Source of the DNA: Streptomyces mirabilis
Lineage (GTDB): Bacteria > Actinomycetota > Actinomycetes > Streptomycetales > Streptomycetaceae
DNA length: 64,000 bases
NCBI RefSeq assembly: GCF_039503195.1
Contig: NZ_JBCJKP010000001.1
Coordinates: 2,728,001-2,792,000 of the forward strand
Reading direction: 5' to 3'
Made by a program: the position numbers and the translations under genes
The notes under the pieces: model-generated
Databases searched by the model: none
What the model saw: the letters and a program-made list of their open reading frames with translations, nothing else
Told to the model about the DNA's origin: nothing
Shown here: positions 43,796 through 52,117 of the stretch, in pieces
How the letters are laid out: each line of letters opens with the position of its first letter
How positions within the stretch are numbered: the stretch's first letter is position 1

Positions 43796-44551
43796 ATGGA
43801 TCTTGGACTGAAGGACCGTGTGTACGTCGTCACGGGAGCCACCCGTGGCCTGGGCAACGCCACCGCGCGCGAGCTCACCGCCGACGGCGCGAAGGTGATC
43901 GTCACGGGGCGCGACGAGAAGAGCGCCGCCGACGCCGCGTCCGGGCTCGGACCGAACGCGGTCGGGGTGGCCGCCGACAACTCCGACCCGGGGACCCCGG
44001 ACCGGCTGATCGCGGCGGCCCGTGAGCACTTCGGCGGCTTCGACGGCATCCTGATCAGCGTCGGCGGCCCGCCGCCCGGGTTCGTCGCGGACAACACGGA
44101 CGAGCAGTGGACGGCCTCCTTCGAGTCCGTCTTCCTGGGCGCGGTCCGGCTGGCCCGTGCCGCCGCCGCGGAGCTCGGCGAGGGCGGTGTCATCGGCTTC
44201 GTGCTCTCCGGCTCGGTCTACGAGCCCATCCCGGGCCTGACCATCTCCAACGGTCTGCGCCCCGGTCTCGCCGGCTTCGCCAAGTCCCTCGCCGACGAAC
44301 TGGGCCCGCGCGGCATCCGTGTCGTGGGCCTGCTCCCGGCCCGCATCGACACGGACCGCCTGCGCGAGCTCGACGGCCTCTCCGCCGACCCGGAGGCCAC
44401 CCGCGCGGCCAACGAGTCGCGGATTCCGCTGCGCCGCTACGGCACCCCGGAGGAGTTCGGCCGCACGGCGGCGTTCCTGCTCTCGCCCGCCGCGTCGTAT
44501 CTGACGGGCATCATGATGCCGGTGGACGGCGGCGTGCGGAGCGGGTTCTGA
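43796..44551 (+). CDS. Short-chain dehydrogenase/reductase
   Basis: A 251-residue SDR. TGATRGLG lies near residue 14. The usual NNAG is replaced by SVGGPPPG, and the catalytic Tyr-x3-Lys tetrad is not clear: the sequence after the Ser strand reads SGSVYEPIPGLTISNGLRPGLAGFAKSLA, so the usual YxxxK appears changed. It resembles SDRs with an altered active site (3-oxoacyl-ACP reductase-like in name). ATG 43796 has GGAGG nine bases upstream. The catalytic change makes an enzymatic role uncertain. Confidence 0.85.
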   Translation: MDLGLKDRVYVVTGATRGLGNATARELTADGAKVIVTGRDEKSAADAASGLGPNAVGVAADNSDPGTPDRLIAAAREHFGGFDGILISVGGPPPGFVADNTDEQWTASFESVFLGAVRLARAAAAELGEGGVIGFVLSGSVYEPIPGLTISNGLRPGLAGFAKSLADELGPRGIRVVGLLPARIDTDRLRELDGLSADPEATRAANESRIPLRRYGTPEEFGRTAAFLLSPAASYLTGIMMPVDGGVRSGF

Positions 44552-44575
44552 GTCCGCCCGGACGCCACCCGGGGC

Positions 44576-45163
44576 CTAACTCACCCTTTCGGCCCGGTGT
44601 TTGACCCCGCGGAGGCGTACCTCCGCGGGCAGCGCGGCGAGGCCCGCGGAGTCCCGGGCGTGCGCCAGGGCCTCCGTCGTCAGCAGGTGCAGCGCCTGCC
44701 CGGGATCGACCTGCGGTTCCAGCAGGAGCTGGACCCGGGTCCCGGGAGCGCCGCGCCGCCCGGTCAGCTGGACCTCGGCCCGTTCGACACCGTCCAACCG
44801 CCCCGCCTCGGCGGCCAGTACACCCTCCAGGGCCCGCCCGCGCAGCAGCGCCCCCTCACCGTCGCCGGTGTCGACGAGCACCTCCGCGAGCCGGCGCCGC
44901 CGCAGTACGGCCGACAGCCACCACAGGCTGAGCAGGACGACGACGACGAGAACGGCGGTGACGGTCGGCCACCACCAGCCCTGGTCTCGCCACCTGGTCC
45001 GTTCGGCGGCGCTCAGCAGCACGTCGTGCCGCCCGTCGTGGATCCACCAGGAGGGCGGCCGCACGCCCAGTCCGACGGCGAGCACGGAGCCGCCGAGGAC
45101 CAGCAGTGGGAGCCCGACGATGCCCAGCAGGACACGGTTGACGATCCTGAGCACCGCCCTCAC
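44576..45163 (-). CDS. amaP: AmaP-like alkaline-shock membrane anchor
   Basis: A 195-residue protein. Two membrane helices (about 11-33 and 63-85) precede a cytosolic alpha/beta domain (about 95-190) of the kind in AmaP, which tethers Asp23 to the membrane in Staphylococcus. The GTG start at 45163 overlaps the DUF6286 stop by 4 bases (GTGA). It is last in the cluster. It is probably the membrane anchor for the Asp23-type proteins upstream (family knowledge plus context). Confidence 0.82.
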   Translation of the reverse strand: MRAVLRIVNRVLLGIVGLPLLVLGGSVLAVGLGVRPPSWWIHDGRHDVLLSAAERTRWRDQGWWWPTVTAVLVVVVLLSLWWLSAVLRRRRLAEVLVDTGDGEGALLRGRALEGVLAAEAGRLDGVERAEVQLTGRRGAPGTRVQLLLEPQVDPGQALHLLTTEALAHARDSAGLAALPAEVRLRGVKHRAERVS

Positions 45164-45852
45164 CCCTTCCGGCCCGGACGCGCGACATGCACCGACAGGG
45201 CGGGTGTCCGGACGAGCCCGAGTCCCCGGATGCCGTCGGCGAGCGTGGCGTCCAGGTCGGCCCGTACGTCATCGAGCGCGCGGAAGTGCGAGACCGCCCG
45301 CACGTCGACCTTCCCGCGCCCCATCCGTACCCGGACCGACCGCACTCCGGAGACCTCCATGGCCCGGTCGCGCAGCGCCGTCGCGGCGGCGCCCCGGTGC
45401 AGCCCGGCCCGTACGTCGGGATGGGTGCGCCGCATCGGCAGGACGTCACGCAGCCCCGGCGTCACCGCGAGGACGATCAGCCAGAGTCCGAGGGCCGCGG
45501 CGAGGCCGGCGCCGACGAGCACCCAGGTGTCGTCCAGGGGTCGTTCGGCGAGCTGCCGGGCGAGGAACCTGCGCCAGTGCGAGGCGGGCCGGTGGGCACG
45601 TACGGCCGCGACGTCGTACAGCAGGACGCCCGCACCCACGAGGACCAGCAGCGCGACGATCCCCGCGGGGACGCGGCGCGCCGACCAGAACCGACCCCGC
45701 CCGCCGCTCGCGTCGTCGACGGCGGGCGGCGGGTCGTAGTCGGCGGCGGAGGCGGACTGGCCGAGTTCCTCCTCGGCCGGTGGGCCCGCGTCCGGCTTCT
45801 CCAGGACGGGCATGCGTCGGGTGGTGTTCTCGGAGCCCTGGGGCTCGCTCAT
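45160..45852 (-). CDS. DUF6286 membrane protein of the Asp23 cluster
   Basis: A 230-residue protein. The polar N-terminus (1-58) is followed by two membrane helices (about 62-80 and 108-130). The C-terminal domain (about 150-230; RDRAMEVSGVRSVRVRMG, VRADLDATLADGIRGLGL) resembles the AmaP/Asp23 soluble fold. Coupled to genes on both sides (ATGA and GTGA). It is likely a second membrane-tethered member of the same complex. ATG 45852. Confidence 0.8.
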   Translation of the reverse strand: MSEPQGSENTTRRMPVLEKPDAGPPAEEELGQSASAADYDPPPAVDDASGGRGRFWSARRVPAGIVALLVLVGAGVLLYDVAAVRAHRPASHWRRFLARQLAERPLDDTWVLVGAGLAAALGLWLIVLAVTPGLRDVLPMRRTHPDVRAGLHRGAAATALRDRAMEVSGVRSVRVRMGRGKVDVRAVSHFRALDDVRADLDATLADGIRGLGLVRTPALSVHVARPGRKG

Positions 45853-46271
45853 CGCGTCCTCCCCTGTGCCGCGGCGGTCGCCGGTAGCAGGTGCAGCCGT
45901 TCGACGTGGACCGTCACCTCCGGCACTTCCATCCCCGTCAACGCGTGTACCCGCTCGGCGACATGACAACGCACCGCGTTGCAGCGGGCGCCGATGTCGG
46001 AGGGGTAGCCGAGGTCGAGGTGGAGGCGGACGCGGGCGGTTGCGACGGGAGTCTCCCCTGCTCGAGCGGGGCCGAGAGCCTGGGGAAGGACGACGACCGT
46101 CGCGTGCGGGGGTACGGCGTCCGCGGGCAGCGGGTCCAGGGCCTCACGGGCGGCCTGCGCGGCGATCTTCGCCACGACCCGGTCGGCGATCCGGGTCGCG
46201 CCGCGCTCGGCCGCCTCGACGGCCGTCAGGGGCCGTCGGGTGTCGCCGAGCGGGCCGGTCACGGGCGTCAC
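45849..46271 (-). CDS. Asp23-like protein
   Basis: A 140-residue cytosolic protein. The Asp23 framework shows as IADRVVAKIAAQAAREAL, then a strand rich in Val (ATVVVLPQALG), VRLHLDLGYPSDIGARCNAVRCHVAERVHALTGMEVPEVTVHVERL. The last stretch (helix, then TGMEVPEVTVHVE) is the typical Asp23 end. Overlaps both neighbours by 4 bases. ORF starts at GTG 46271. Confidence 0.8.
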   Translation of the reverse strand: MTPVTGPLGDTRRPLTAVEAAERGATRIADRVVAKIAAQAAREALDPLPADAVPPHATVVVLPQALGPARAGETPVATARVRLHLDLGYPSDIGARCNAVRCHVAERVHALTGMEVPEVTVHVERLHLLPATAAAQGRTR

Positions 46272-46453
46272 CGCCGCCGGTCGTCGCGGGGACGGAAGAA
46301 GTCACCGAGATCCAGGTCCCCTTCGAGGAACCGTCCGACGACGAAACCGACGGCACCCAGGGCGGCCACGAGCAGAAAGGCCCCGAAGCCCCCGAAGTAC
46401 CCGGCGAAGCCCAGCGCCATTCCGGCGATCATGCCGATCACGGCCAAGCTCAT
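46268..46453 (-). CDS. Small DUF2273-like membrane protein
   Basis: A 61-residue protein with two adjacent hydrophobic helices rich in Gly/Ala (residues 2-38) and an Asp/Arg tail. In other Gram-positives a DUF2273 protein of this size sits beside amaP and asp23, which fits the position here. GTGA overlap with the Asp23-like gene; ATG 46453. Confidence 0.75.
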   Translation of the reverse strand: MSLAVIGMIAGMALGFAGYFGGFGAFLLVAALGAVGFVVGRFLEGDLDLGDFFRPRDDRRR

Positions 46454-46513
46454 GGTGCGCTCCTCAGCGGTTCGACGGCCTCGGTGTCGTGGGCCGTTGC
46501 GCGGCCGGGCCGG

Positions 46514-47002
46514 TCACTGGAGCCGCGCCTCCGGCTCCTCGTCTTCTTCCTCGGGCAGCTTCACATCACTCACCGCGATGTTGACCTCGACGACCTCGAG
46601 TCCCGTCATGCGCTCCACGGCCGCGACGACGTTCTCGCGCACGGCGCGGGCGACGTCCGCGATCGACACGCCGTACTCGACGACGATCTCCAGGTCGAGC
46701 GCGGTCTGGAGCTCCCCGACCTCGGCCTTGACACCGCGCGAGACGGATTTCGACCCCCCTGGCACTCGGTCGCGCACGGCCCCGAAGGTCCGGCTCAGCC
46801 CACTGCCCATCGCATGGACACCGAGCACGTCCCGGGCGGCGAGCCCGGCGATCTTCTCCACCACACCGTCGGCGATCGTGGTCCGCCCCCGCGTCGCGGG
46901 ATCACCGCCGCCGCGCTTGGTGACCCCGGGCTTGCGGCCCTGGGGAGCCTCCTTCTCGCTCCCGGGGCTGTCCGTCCGGTTCTGCTCCGTCATCTCGGTC
47001 AT
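46514..47002 (-). CDS. Asp23/Gls24-family alkaline shock protein
   Basis: A 162-residue protein, the most canonical Asp23 in the cluster. A charged N-terminus (1-38) is followed by TTIADGVVEKIAGLAARDVLGVHAM, then LEIVVEYGVSIADVARAVRENVVAAVERMTGLEVVEVNIAVSDV, and an acidic tail. Asp23 is an abundant envelope-associated protein in staphylococci, held to the membrane by AmaP. ATG 47002 has AAAGGGA nine bases upstream. First gene of the operon, 60 bases before the DUF2273-like gene. Confidence 0.9.
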   Translation of the reverse strand: MTEMTEQNRTDSPGSEKEAPQGRKPGVTKRGGGDPATRGRTTIADGVVEKIAGLAARDVLGVHAMGSGLSRTFGAVRDRVPGGSKSVSRGVKAEVGELQTALDLEIVVEYGVSIADVARAVRENVVAAVERMTGLEVVEVNIAVSDVKLPEEEDEEPEARLQ

Positions 47003-47087
47003 CGCCGTACGTCCCTTTCGGTCGTCCTCCTTGCCACAGTAGGTGCGGTTGCGGGCTCGCGCGCCAGGGATGCGGCAGGCTGGAGCA

Positions 47088-47816
47088 ATGACCGAGGATC
47101 GATGGACGCAGGCCGTACGGCGACAGCTCGGGCTCGGGCGGCTGCTCCCGCTCGGGCATCCGCACGACGGCGCCTGGATCGCCGAGGAGGCGGCCGACGC
47201 GTTCCTGCGGCGCGCTGCGGCCGACGTGCCCGCTGTCCGCCTCGGCACGCTCCGGATCGCCCTCGCGGACCCGGAACTGGTCCACGAACCCGTCGTACCG
47301 CCGCCGCCCAGCGCGCTGCCGCCCGGCCCTCTGCGCATCGTCGCGGAGTTCACGGCCGGGGCGGATCCGACGGCCCCCGGCGTCGAGCCGCTTCCCACGA
47401 CCGCGGCCCGCCTGCGCGTGGCCCTGGCCGAGGCGGCCGAACCCCTCGGCCTGACGGTCACGGAGGTCGACCTGAAGGTGACGGAGTTGGGGGACGTCTG
47501 CGCGCCGCCGACCGCCGTACGCCACGTCCCCCCGCCTCCGGCCGCCGCACCGACGGCGCCCGACGAGGCCCGGGCGGCCACCGCCGCCCTGTCCGTGCCG
47601 GGGGTACTCCACCTGACGGACGTCCTGGGCCGTCCGGTGCACATCGAGAACGTCCCCGGCAAGGATCCCGCCCTCGCCCGCCGCCACGTCCGCGTCGAAC
47701 TGGCGGTCGCGGCAACGGAGCGAACGGTGGACGTGGCAAGAGCCGTCAGAGCGGCGGTCGCGGACGCCTTGCCGGACACTCCGTCAGTGACGGCACTGGT
47801 GACGTCCGTCGAGTAG
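47088..47816 (+). CDS. Asp23-like paralogue (named nucleopolyhedrovirus P10 family)
   Basis: A 242-residue protein. The common database name (baculovirus P10) is misleading. The chain reads as two Asp23-like repeats: residues about 8-130 (EEAADAFLRRAAADVPAVRL, LGLTVTEVDLKVTELG) and about 150-242 (AALSVPGVLHLTDVL, VRVELAVAATERTVDVARAVRAAVADALPDTPSVTALVTSVE). It diverges from the Asp23 operon, and its end is 11 bases from the convergent hydratase gene. Probably part of the same complex (inference). Confidence 0.75.
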   Translation: MTEDRWTQAVRRQLGLGRLLPLGHPHDGAWIAEEAADAFLRRAAADVPAVRLGTLRIALADPELVHEPVVPPPPSALPPGPLRIVAEFTAGADPTAPGVEPLPTTAARLRVALAEAAEPLGLTVTEVDLKVTELGDVCAPPTAVRHVPPPPAAAPTAPDEARAATAALSVPGVLHLTDVLGRPVHIENVPGKDPALARRHVRVELAVAATERTVDVARAVRAAVADALPDTPSVTALVTSVE

Positions 47817-47827
47817 GAAGGACGACC

Positions 47828-48631
47828 TCACTCCCCCAGACCGGCCAGGTCCCGCAGCCGCCGAGCCTGAGCCGCGCGCTCGGCGACCCGCTGCTCCTCG
47901 TACGTCCGTTCCTGCGCCCCCCGCAGCAACGCCTTGGTCTCGACGACCGCGTCCCGAGGCGCGGCCAACACCGCACCGGCGAGGTCCCGCACGGCATCCT
48001 CGAGCTGGTCGACAGGCACGGCGAGATTGGCGAGCCCCGTGCGCTCGGCCTCCTCGGCCGACACGAAGCGACCCGTGGCGCAGATCTCCAGCGCGCGGGC
48101 GTATCCGACCAGGCTCACCAGCGGATGCGTTCCCGTCAGGTCGGGAACGAGCCCGAGGCTGGTCTCGCGCATGGCGAACTGCACGTCGTCCGCGACGACG
48201 CGCAGGTCACAGGCGAGCGCCAGCTGGAAACCCGCACCGATGGCGTGCCCCTGCACGGCGGCGATGGACACGACGTCGCTGCGCCGCCACCAGGTGAACG
48301 CCTCCTGGTACTCGGCGATGGTCGCGTCGAGCTCGGCGTCGGCCCCGCGCGCGAGGTCGATGAACGACGGCTCGCCGTCGAACCCCTCGGGCGTGAACGC
48401 CTGCCGGTCGAGCCCGGCCGAGAACGACTGGCCCTCGGCACGCAACACGACCACACGGACAGTGCCCGGCAGCGACCGCCCGGCCTCCGTCAACGCCCGC
48501 CACAGAGCAGGACTTTGGGCGTTGCGCTTGGCCGGATTGGTCAGCGTCACCGTGGCGATCGCGTCGTCGACGGTGAGCCGTACGCCGTCCTTGTCGAGTA
48601 CGGGGTCAAGATCGTTGTCGAGCGAAGCCAT
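47828..48631 (-). CDS. Enoyl-CoA hydratase/isomerase family protein
   Basis: A 267-residue crotonase-fold protein. The oxyanion-hole blocks are LRAEGQSFSAGLD and IAAVQGHAIGAGFQLALACDLRV; the family's ALARDLI-type block is absent, as in many paralogues. It has the typical C-terminus with YEEQRVAERAAQARRL. The reaction (hydration or isomerisation of an acyl-CoA) is not certain. ATG 48631. Unlinked to the Asp23 genes by strand or spacing. Confidence 0.9.
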   Translation of the reverse strand: MASLDNDLDPVLDKDGVRLTVDDAIATVTLTNPAKRNAQSPALWRALTEAGRSLPGTVRVVVLRAEGQSFSAGLDRQAFTPEGFDGEPSFIDLARGADAELDATIAEYQEAFTWWRRSDVVSIAAVQGHAIGAGFQLALACDLRVVADDVQFAMRETSLGLVPDLTGTHPLVSLVGYARALEICATGRFVSAEEAERTGLANLAVPVDQLEDAVRDLAGAVLAAPRDAVVETKALLRGAQERTYEEQRVAERAAQARRLRDLAGLGE

Positions 48632-48714
48632 GGGCTGCCTCCGATGGGTGCGGTCTGATCAGGCGCGTACCTCGTGAAGGGCACGAGGAACACACCTAAG
48701 TGACTGCACAGTAA

Positions 48715-48746
48715 CCACCCGGTCGATCACCCGACCGACCGGGTGG
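48715..48746 (-). terminator. gbn terminator
   Basis: Perfect 11-bp stem CCACCCGGTCG / CGACCGGGTGG (48715-48725, 48736-48746), 31 bases past the gbn stop. Confidence 0.8.
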
Positions 48747-48777
48747 CCACCACCGAAGCCGATGGGGACGCCCGGCC

Positions 48778-48999
48778 TCAGGCCGAGGCGGCCTTCTTGC
48801 CCCGCGTCGCTCCGCCACGCCCTCGGAGCGTGACGCCCGACTCGCTGAGCATCCGGTGCACGAAGCCATACGAACGGCCGGTTTCTTCGGCCAGCGCTCG
48901 AATGCTCGCACCGGAGTCGTACTTCTTCTTCAGGTCTGCCGCGAGCTTGTCGCGCGCGGCGCCGGTTACCCGGCTGCCCTTCTTCAGAGTCTCGGCCAC
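48778..48999 (-). CDS. gbn: Gbn, GATC-binding nucleoid-associated protein
   Basis: A 73-residue basic DNA-binding protein. The helix-turn-helix is at about 27-50 (SGASIRALAEETGRSYGFVHRML), resembling the Lsr2 DNA-binding domain, with a basic tail RGRGGATRGKKAASA. Length, sequence type and neighbourhood match SCO1839 (Gbn), which from published work binds GATC sites genome-wide. GTG 48999 has GAGGAGG seven bases upstream and gives exactly 73 residues; an earlier start would add 15. The 387-base region upstream has a dense GATC cluster. Confidence 0.9.
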   Translation of the reverse strand: MAETLKKGSRVTGAARDKLAADLKKKYDSGASIRALAEETGRSYGFVHRMLSESGVTLRGRGGATRGKKAASA

Positions 49000-49386
49000 C
49001 CGTGCCTCCTCATGGGAAGTGCGCTCTGGACTTCTCATGATCACCCCTCGGGGGCTTCATGGCCACCCATTCGGCAAGGTCCGTGAGACACGGTTTTGAC
49101 GACAGGAGCCCGTCCTCACAAATGGAATCACAGAGTCCGCGCTGCTCCGTCCGTAGGACCGAACGGGTTCTTCCGTGAAGTGCCAGGTCAGCGACACAAG
49201 ACGGCCGAGCCCTTGAGAACTAAGGACTCGGCCGCGAAATGGATGTAGGACACACCTCGGTACGAGGAGATCTCACACAGATGATGGATCACGGATCGGC
49301 CGAATGATCCATACGCAGTGGATCAGTCATTCGATCACCTCGTGCTGACGGCGGCCCCGGGGCTGTCCGGGAGGCCGTACGAGGGC
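49000..49386. promoter_or_regulatory. gbn upstream region with GATC cluster
   Basis: 387 bases between gbn and the ABC-F gene, both on the minus strand. It holds the ABC-F terminator (49202-49234), one GATC at 49039, and six GATC sites in 68 bases (49269, 49287, 49294, 49306, 49321, 49333). No open frame is convincing. The gbn promoter must lie here. Confidence 0.65.
49202..49234 (-). terminator. Terminator after the ABC-F gene
   Basis: 13-bp stem (49202-49214 with 49222-49234, one mismatch), 7-base loop. On the minus strand it is followed by TCTTGT. It lies between the ABC-F stop and gbn. Confidence 0.65.
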
Positions 49387-50985
49387 TCAGGCGAGGGCGA
49401 CGAGGTCCGCGTAGTCGGAGCCCCACAGGTCCTCGACACCGTCCGGCAGCAGAATGATCCGCTCGGGCTGGAGCGCCTCGACGGCGCCCTCGTCGTGGGT
49501 GACGAGGACGACGGCGCCCTTGTAGGTGCGCAGCGCGCCGAGGATCTCCTCACGGCTGGCCGGGTCCAGGTTGTTCGTCGGCTCGTCGAGGAGGAGGACG
49601 TTCGCCGAGGAGACCACGAGGGTCGCGAGTGCGAGCCGGGTCTTCTCGCCGCCGGAGAGCACGCCGGCCGGCTTGTCGACGTCGTCGCCGGAGAACAGGA
49701 ACGAGCCGAGCGTCTTGCGGACCTCGACCAGATCCAGGTCGGGGGCGGCGGAGCGCATGTTCTCCAGGACCGTGCGCTCGGGGTCGAGGGTCTCGTGCTC
49801 CTGCGCGTAGTACCCGAGCTTGAGGCCGTGGCCCTCTATGACCTGGCCGGTGTCGGGCTGCTCGGCGCCGCCGAGCAGCTTCAGCAGGGTCGTCTTGCCG
49901 GCGCCGTTGAGGCCCAGGATGACCACGCGCGAGCCCTTGTCGATGGCCAGGTCGACATCGGTGAAGATCTCCAGCGAGCCGTACGACTTCGACAGGCCCT
50001 CGGCCATCAGCGGGGTCTTGCCGCAGGGCGCGGGCTCCGGGAAGCGCAGCTTGGCGACCTTGTCGGAGACGCGGACCGCCTCGAGGCCGGCCAGCAGTTT
50101 GTCGGCGCGCTTGGCCATGTTCTGCGCGGCCACCGTCTTGGTGGCCTTGGCGCGCATCTTGTCCGCCTGCGAGTTCAGCGCGGCGGCCTTCTTCTCGGCG
50201 TTCTGCCGCTCGCGCTTGCGGCGCTTCTCGTCGGCCTCGCGCTGCTGCTGGTAGAGCTTCCAGCCCATGTTGTAGACGTCGATCTGGGCGCGGTTGGCGT
50301 CCAGATAGAAGACCTTGTTGACGACCGTCTCGACGAGGTCGACGTCGTGGGAGATCACGATGAAGCCGCCGCGGTAGGTCTTCAGGTAGTCGCGCAGCCA
50401 GACGATCGAGTCGGCGTCGAGGTGGTTGGTCGGCTCGTCGAGCAGGAGCGTGTCGGCGTCCGAGAACAGGATGCGGGCCAGCTCGACACGGCGGCGCTGA
50501 CCGCCGGAGAGCGTGTGCAGGGGCTGGCCGAGCACGCGGTCGGGCAGGTTGAGCGCGGCGGCGATGGTGGCGGCCTCGGCCTCGGCGGAGTACCCGCCCT
50601 TGGTGAGGAACTCGGTCTCCTGGCGCTCGTACTGCCGCATGGCCTTCTCGCGGGTGGCGCCCGAGCCGTTGGCGATGCGCTGTTCGTTCTCCCGCATCTT
50701 GCGGATCAGGGTGTCCAGGCCGCGCGCGGAGAGGATGCGGTCGGTGGCGAGGACGTCGAGGTCACCGGTGCGGGGGTCCTGGGGCAGATAGCCGACCTCG
50801 CCGGAGCGGGCGACGGTGCCGGAGGCCGGGATGCCCTCGCCGGCCAGGACCTTCGTCAGGGTCGTCTTGCCCGCGCCGTTGCGGCCGACCAGGCCGATAC
50901 GGTCGCCCTTGGTGATGCGGAAGGTGGCGGACTCGATGAGGATGCGGGCGCCGGCGCGCAGCTCGATACCGGAGGCGGAGATCAC
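49387..50985 (-). CDS. ABC-F family ATPase (Ettl/Uup-type translation factor)
   Basis: A 532-residue soluble protein with two ABC domains and no membrane part. Walker A GRNGAGKTT (about 36-44) and LSGGQRRRVELARILF in domain 1; a charged Lys/Arg linker (about 240-305) rich in KRRKRERQNAEKK; Walker A GLNGAGKTT and LSGGEKTRLALATL in domain 2. ABC-F proteins act on the ribosome; some give antibiotic resistance, others are housekeeping. This one looks like the housekeeping actinobacterial EttA-related form. GTG 50985 has GGAG eight bases upstream. Confidence 0.92.
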   Translation of the reverse strand: MISASGIELRAGARILIESATFRITKGDRIGLVGRNGAGKTTLTKVLAGEGIPASGTVARSGEVGYLPQDPRTGDLDVLATDRILSARGLDTLIRKMRENEQRIANGSGATREKAMRQYERQETEFLTKGGYSAEAEAATIAAALNLPDRVLGQPLHTLSGGQRRRVELARILFSDADTLLLDEPTNHLDADSIVWLRDYLKTYRGGFIVISHDVDLVETVVNKVFYLDANRAQIDVYNMGWKLYQQQREADEKRRKRERQNAEKKAAALNSQADKMRAKATKTVAAQNMAKRADKLLAGLEAVRVSDKVAKLRFPEPAPCGKTPLMAEGLSKSYGSLEIFTDVDLAIDKGSRVVILGLNGAGKTTLLKLLGGAEQPDTGQVIEGHGLKLGYYAQEHETLDPERTVLENMRSAAPDLDLVEVRKTLGSFLFSGDDVDKPAGVLSGGEKTRLALATLVVSSANVLLLDEPTNNLDPASREEILGALRTYKGAVVLVTHDEGAVEALQPERIILLPDGVEDLWGSDYADLVALA

Positions 50986-51077
50986 GGACAGACTCCAGGG
51001 CGGGGTGGTTGGCGGGGTGGACGGCTGAGGACGTTCCCGCCGTCTAATGCGCGAGGAGAATGGCCATGCGACCAAGT

Positions 51078-51875
51078 CTAACGGGGCCGTGCAACCACTT
51101 TCCCTGAGTGAGCGTGTCCGGCACTGTGACGCTCGCCCTGCCACACGTTGCCCAGCGGCGTGCGGTGCGGGGTGATTCTGCCCAGGTCGTCGACGGCGAC
51201 GAGGTCGGTGGTCCAGCTGTCGCCGGTGGCGCAGGGCTGCGCGATCAGGAGCGCCTCGCCGTGACGCAACGCACGTTCGGGGGCGAAGGTGCAACCGTAC
51301 CGGGCGGGCAGCGTCCAGCGCAGGTCGCCGTCGGCGATGCGGTAGGCGGCGACGCGCCGCGGGGTGATCACGGCGAGCATGCGGGTGCCCAGCGGTCGCA
51401 GCACCCCACTCGCCCCGTGGTCGGCGAGCCACCCGGCGGCCCCGGGAAGGGCCCGGTGCCAGCGCACGGCGCTGCCGTCGCCGCGCGCGGTGTCGGTGAC
51501 CAGTCCGTCGTCCCACAGCGCGATCGCGTGCCCGCGCGCGGGGAGCACGGCCACCGGACGGCGGCCCTCGCGCGCGTAGGTCCAGCGGGGGTGGCCGGTC
51601 GTCCCGTCGTAGGCCTCGACGGCCGCCTTCGTGGCGCGCAGCGGGGGCTGTCGTGTCCCGTGCCCGTGCGCCACGCGCGTGTGGGCGATGAGGCGGTCTC
51701 CGTAGGGCGCGGGGCGCGCTTCGTGGGCGGCGGTGAGCAGCAGGGCGACGGCGACAGGGAGCAGAGCGCGGGCGGCTTGGCGGCGGGCGGTGGGGAAACG
51801 GAGCCGGGGGGCCGGGGGGCGCGTGGTCGCCGGGGCGGACTGTTCCGCCTCCGCCGCCTCGACCGGCACAGCCAT
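51078..51875 (-). CDS. Membrane-anchored PQQ-like beta-propeller protein
   Basis: A roughly 265-residue protein. One hydrophobic segment (ALLPVAVALLLTAAH, about residues 35-50) anchors a C-terminal outside domain. Propeller-like repeats show as AYDGTTGHPRWTY, LVTDTARGDGSAVRWHRAL and YRIADGDLRWTLPARYG. Such Trp/Gly repeats are typical of PQQ-like blades without the cofactor. Substrate and role unknown. ATG 51875 chosen; GTG 51878 is equivalent. Confidence 0.65.
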   Translation of the reverse strand: MAVPVEAAEAEQSAPATTRPPAPRLRFPTARRQAARALLPVAVALLLTAAHEARPAPYGDRLIAHTRVAHGHGTRQPPLRATKAAVEAYDGTTGHPRWTYAREGRRPVAVLPARGHAIALWDDGLVTDTARGDGSAVRWHRALPGAAGWLADHGASGVLRPLGTRMLAVITPRRVAAYRIADGDLRWTLPARYGCTFAPERALRHGEALLIAQPCATGDSWTTDLVAVDDLGRITPHRTPLGNVWQGERHSAGHAHSGKVVARPR

Positions 51876-52117
51876 CACCTCGCCCCCATCGGCACCGCCC
51901 GCCGCTCCTAGGACCTGTCCGGCCGCCCAGGCGCACGGATCAGGCGCAGAGCGTAGGCGTGGGCGGTGGGAACGCCCGTCGGGACACGGCGGGCGGCGGG
52001 GGGTGTGTCGCCCGTTCGGCCCTCCGCCCGGCGCCGGACCCCTGAGGGCGTACGAGGATGGCGCCACGGGGCGACGTACGCCGAGGTGCGAAGCCGTACG
52101 CGGAGGGTGGTGTGCCC

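Noticed and set aside
47088..47816. Baculovirus P10 protein as a sign of viral origin
   Set aside because: The name is a database legacy; the chain is Asp23-like and the gene is in a bacterial cluster with native codon use.
49318..51081. 587-codon plus-strand frame opposite the ABC-F gene
   Set aside because: Antisense to clear Walker and signature motifs; no own ribosome site or domain.
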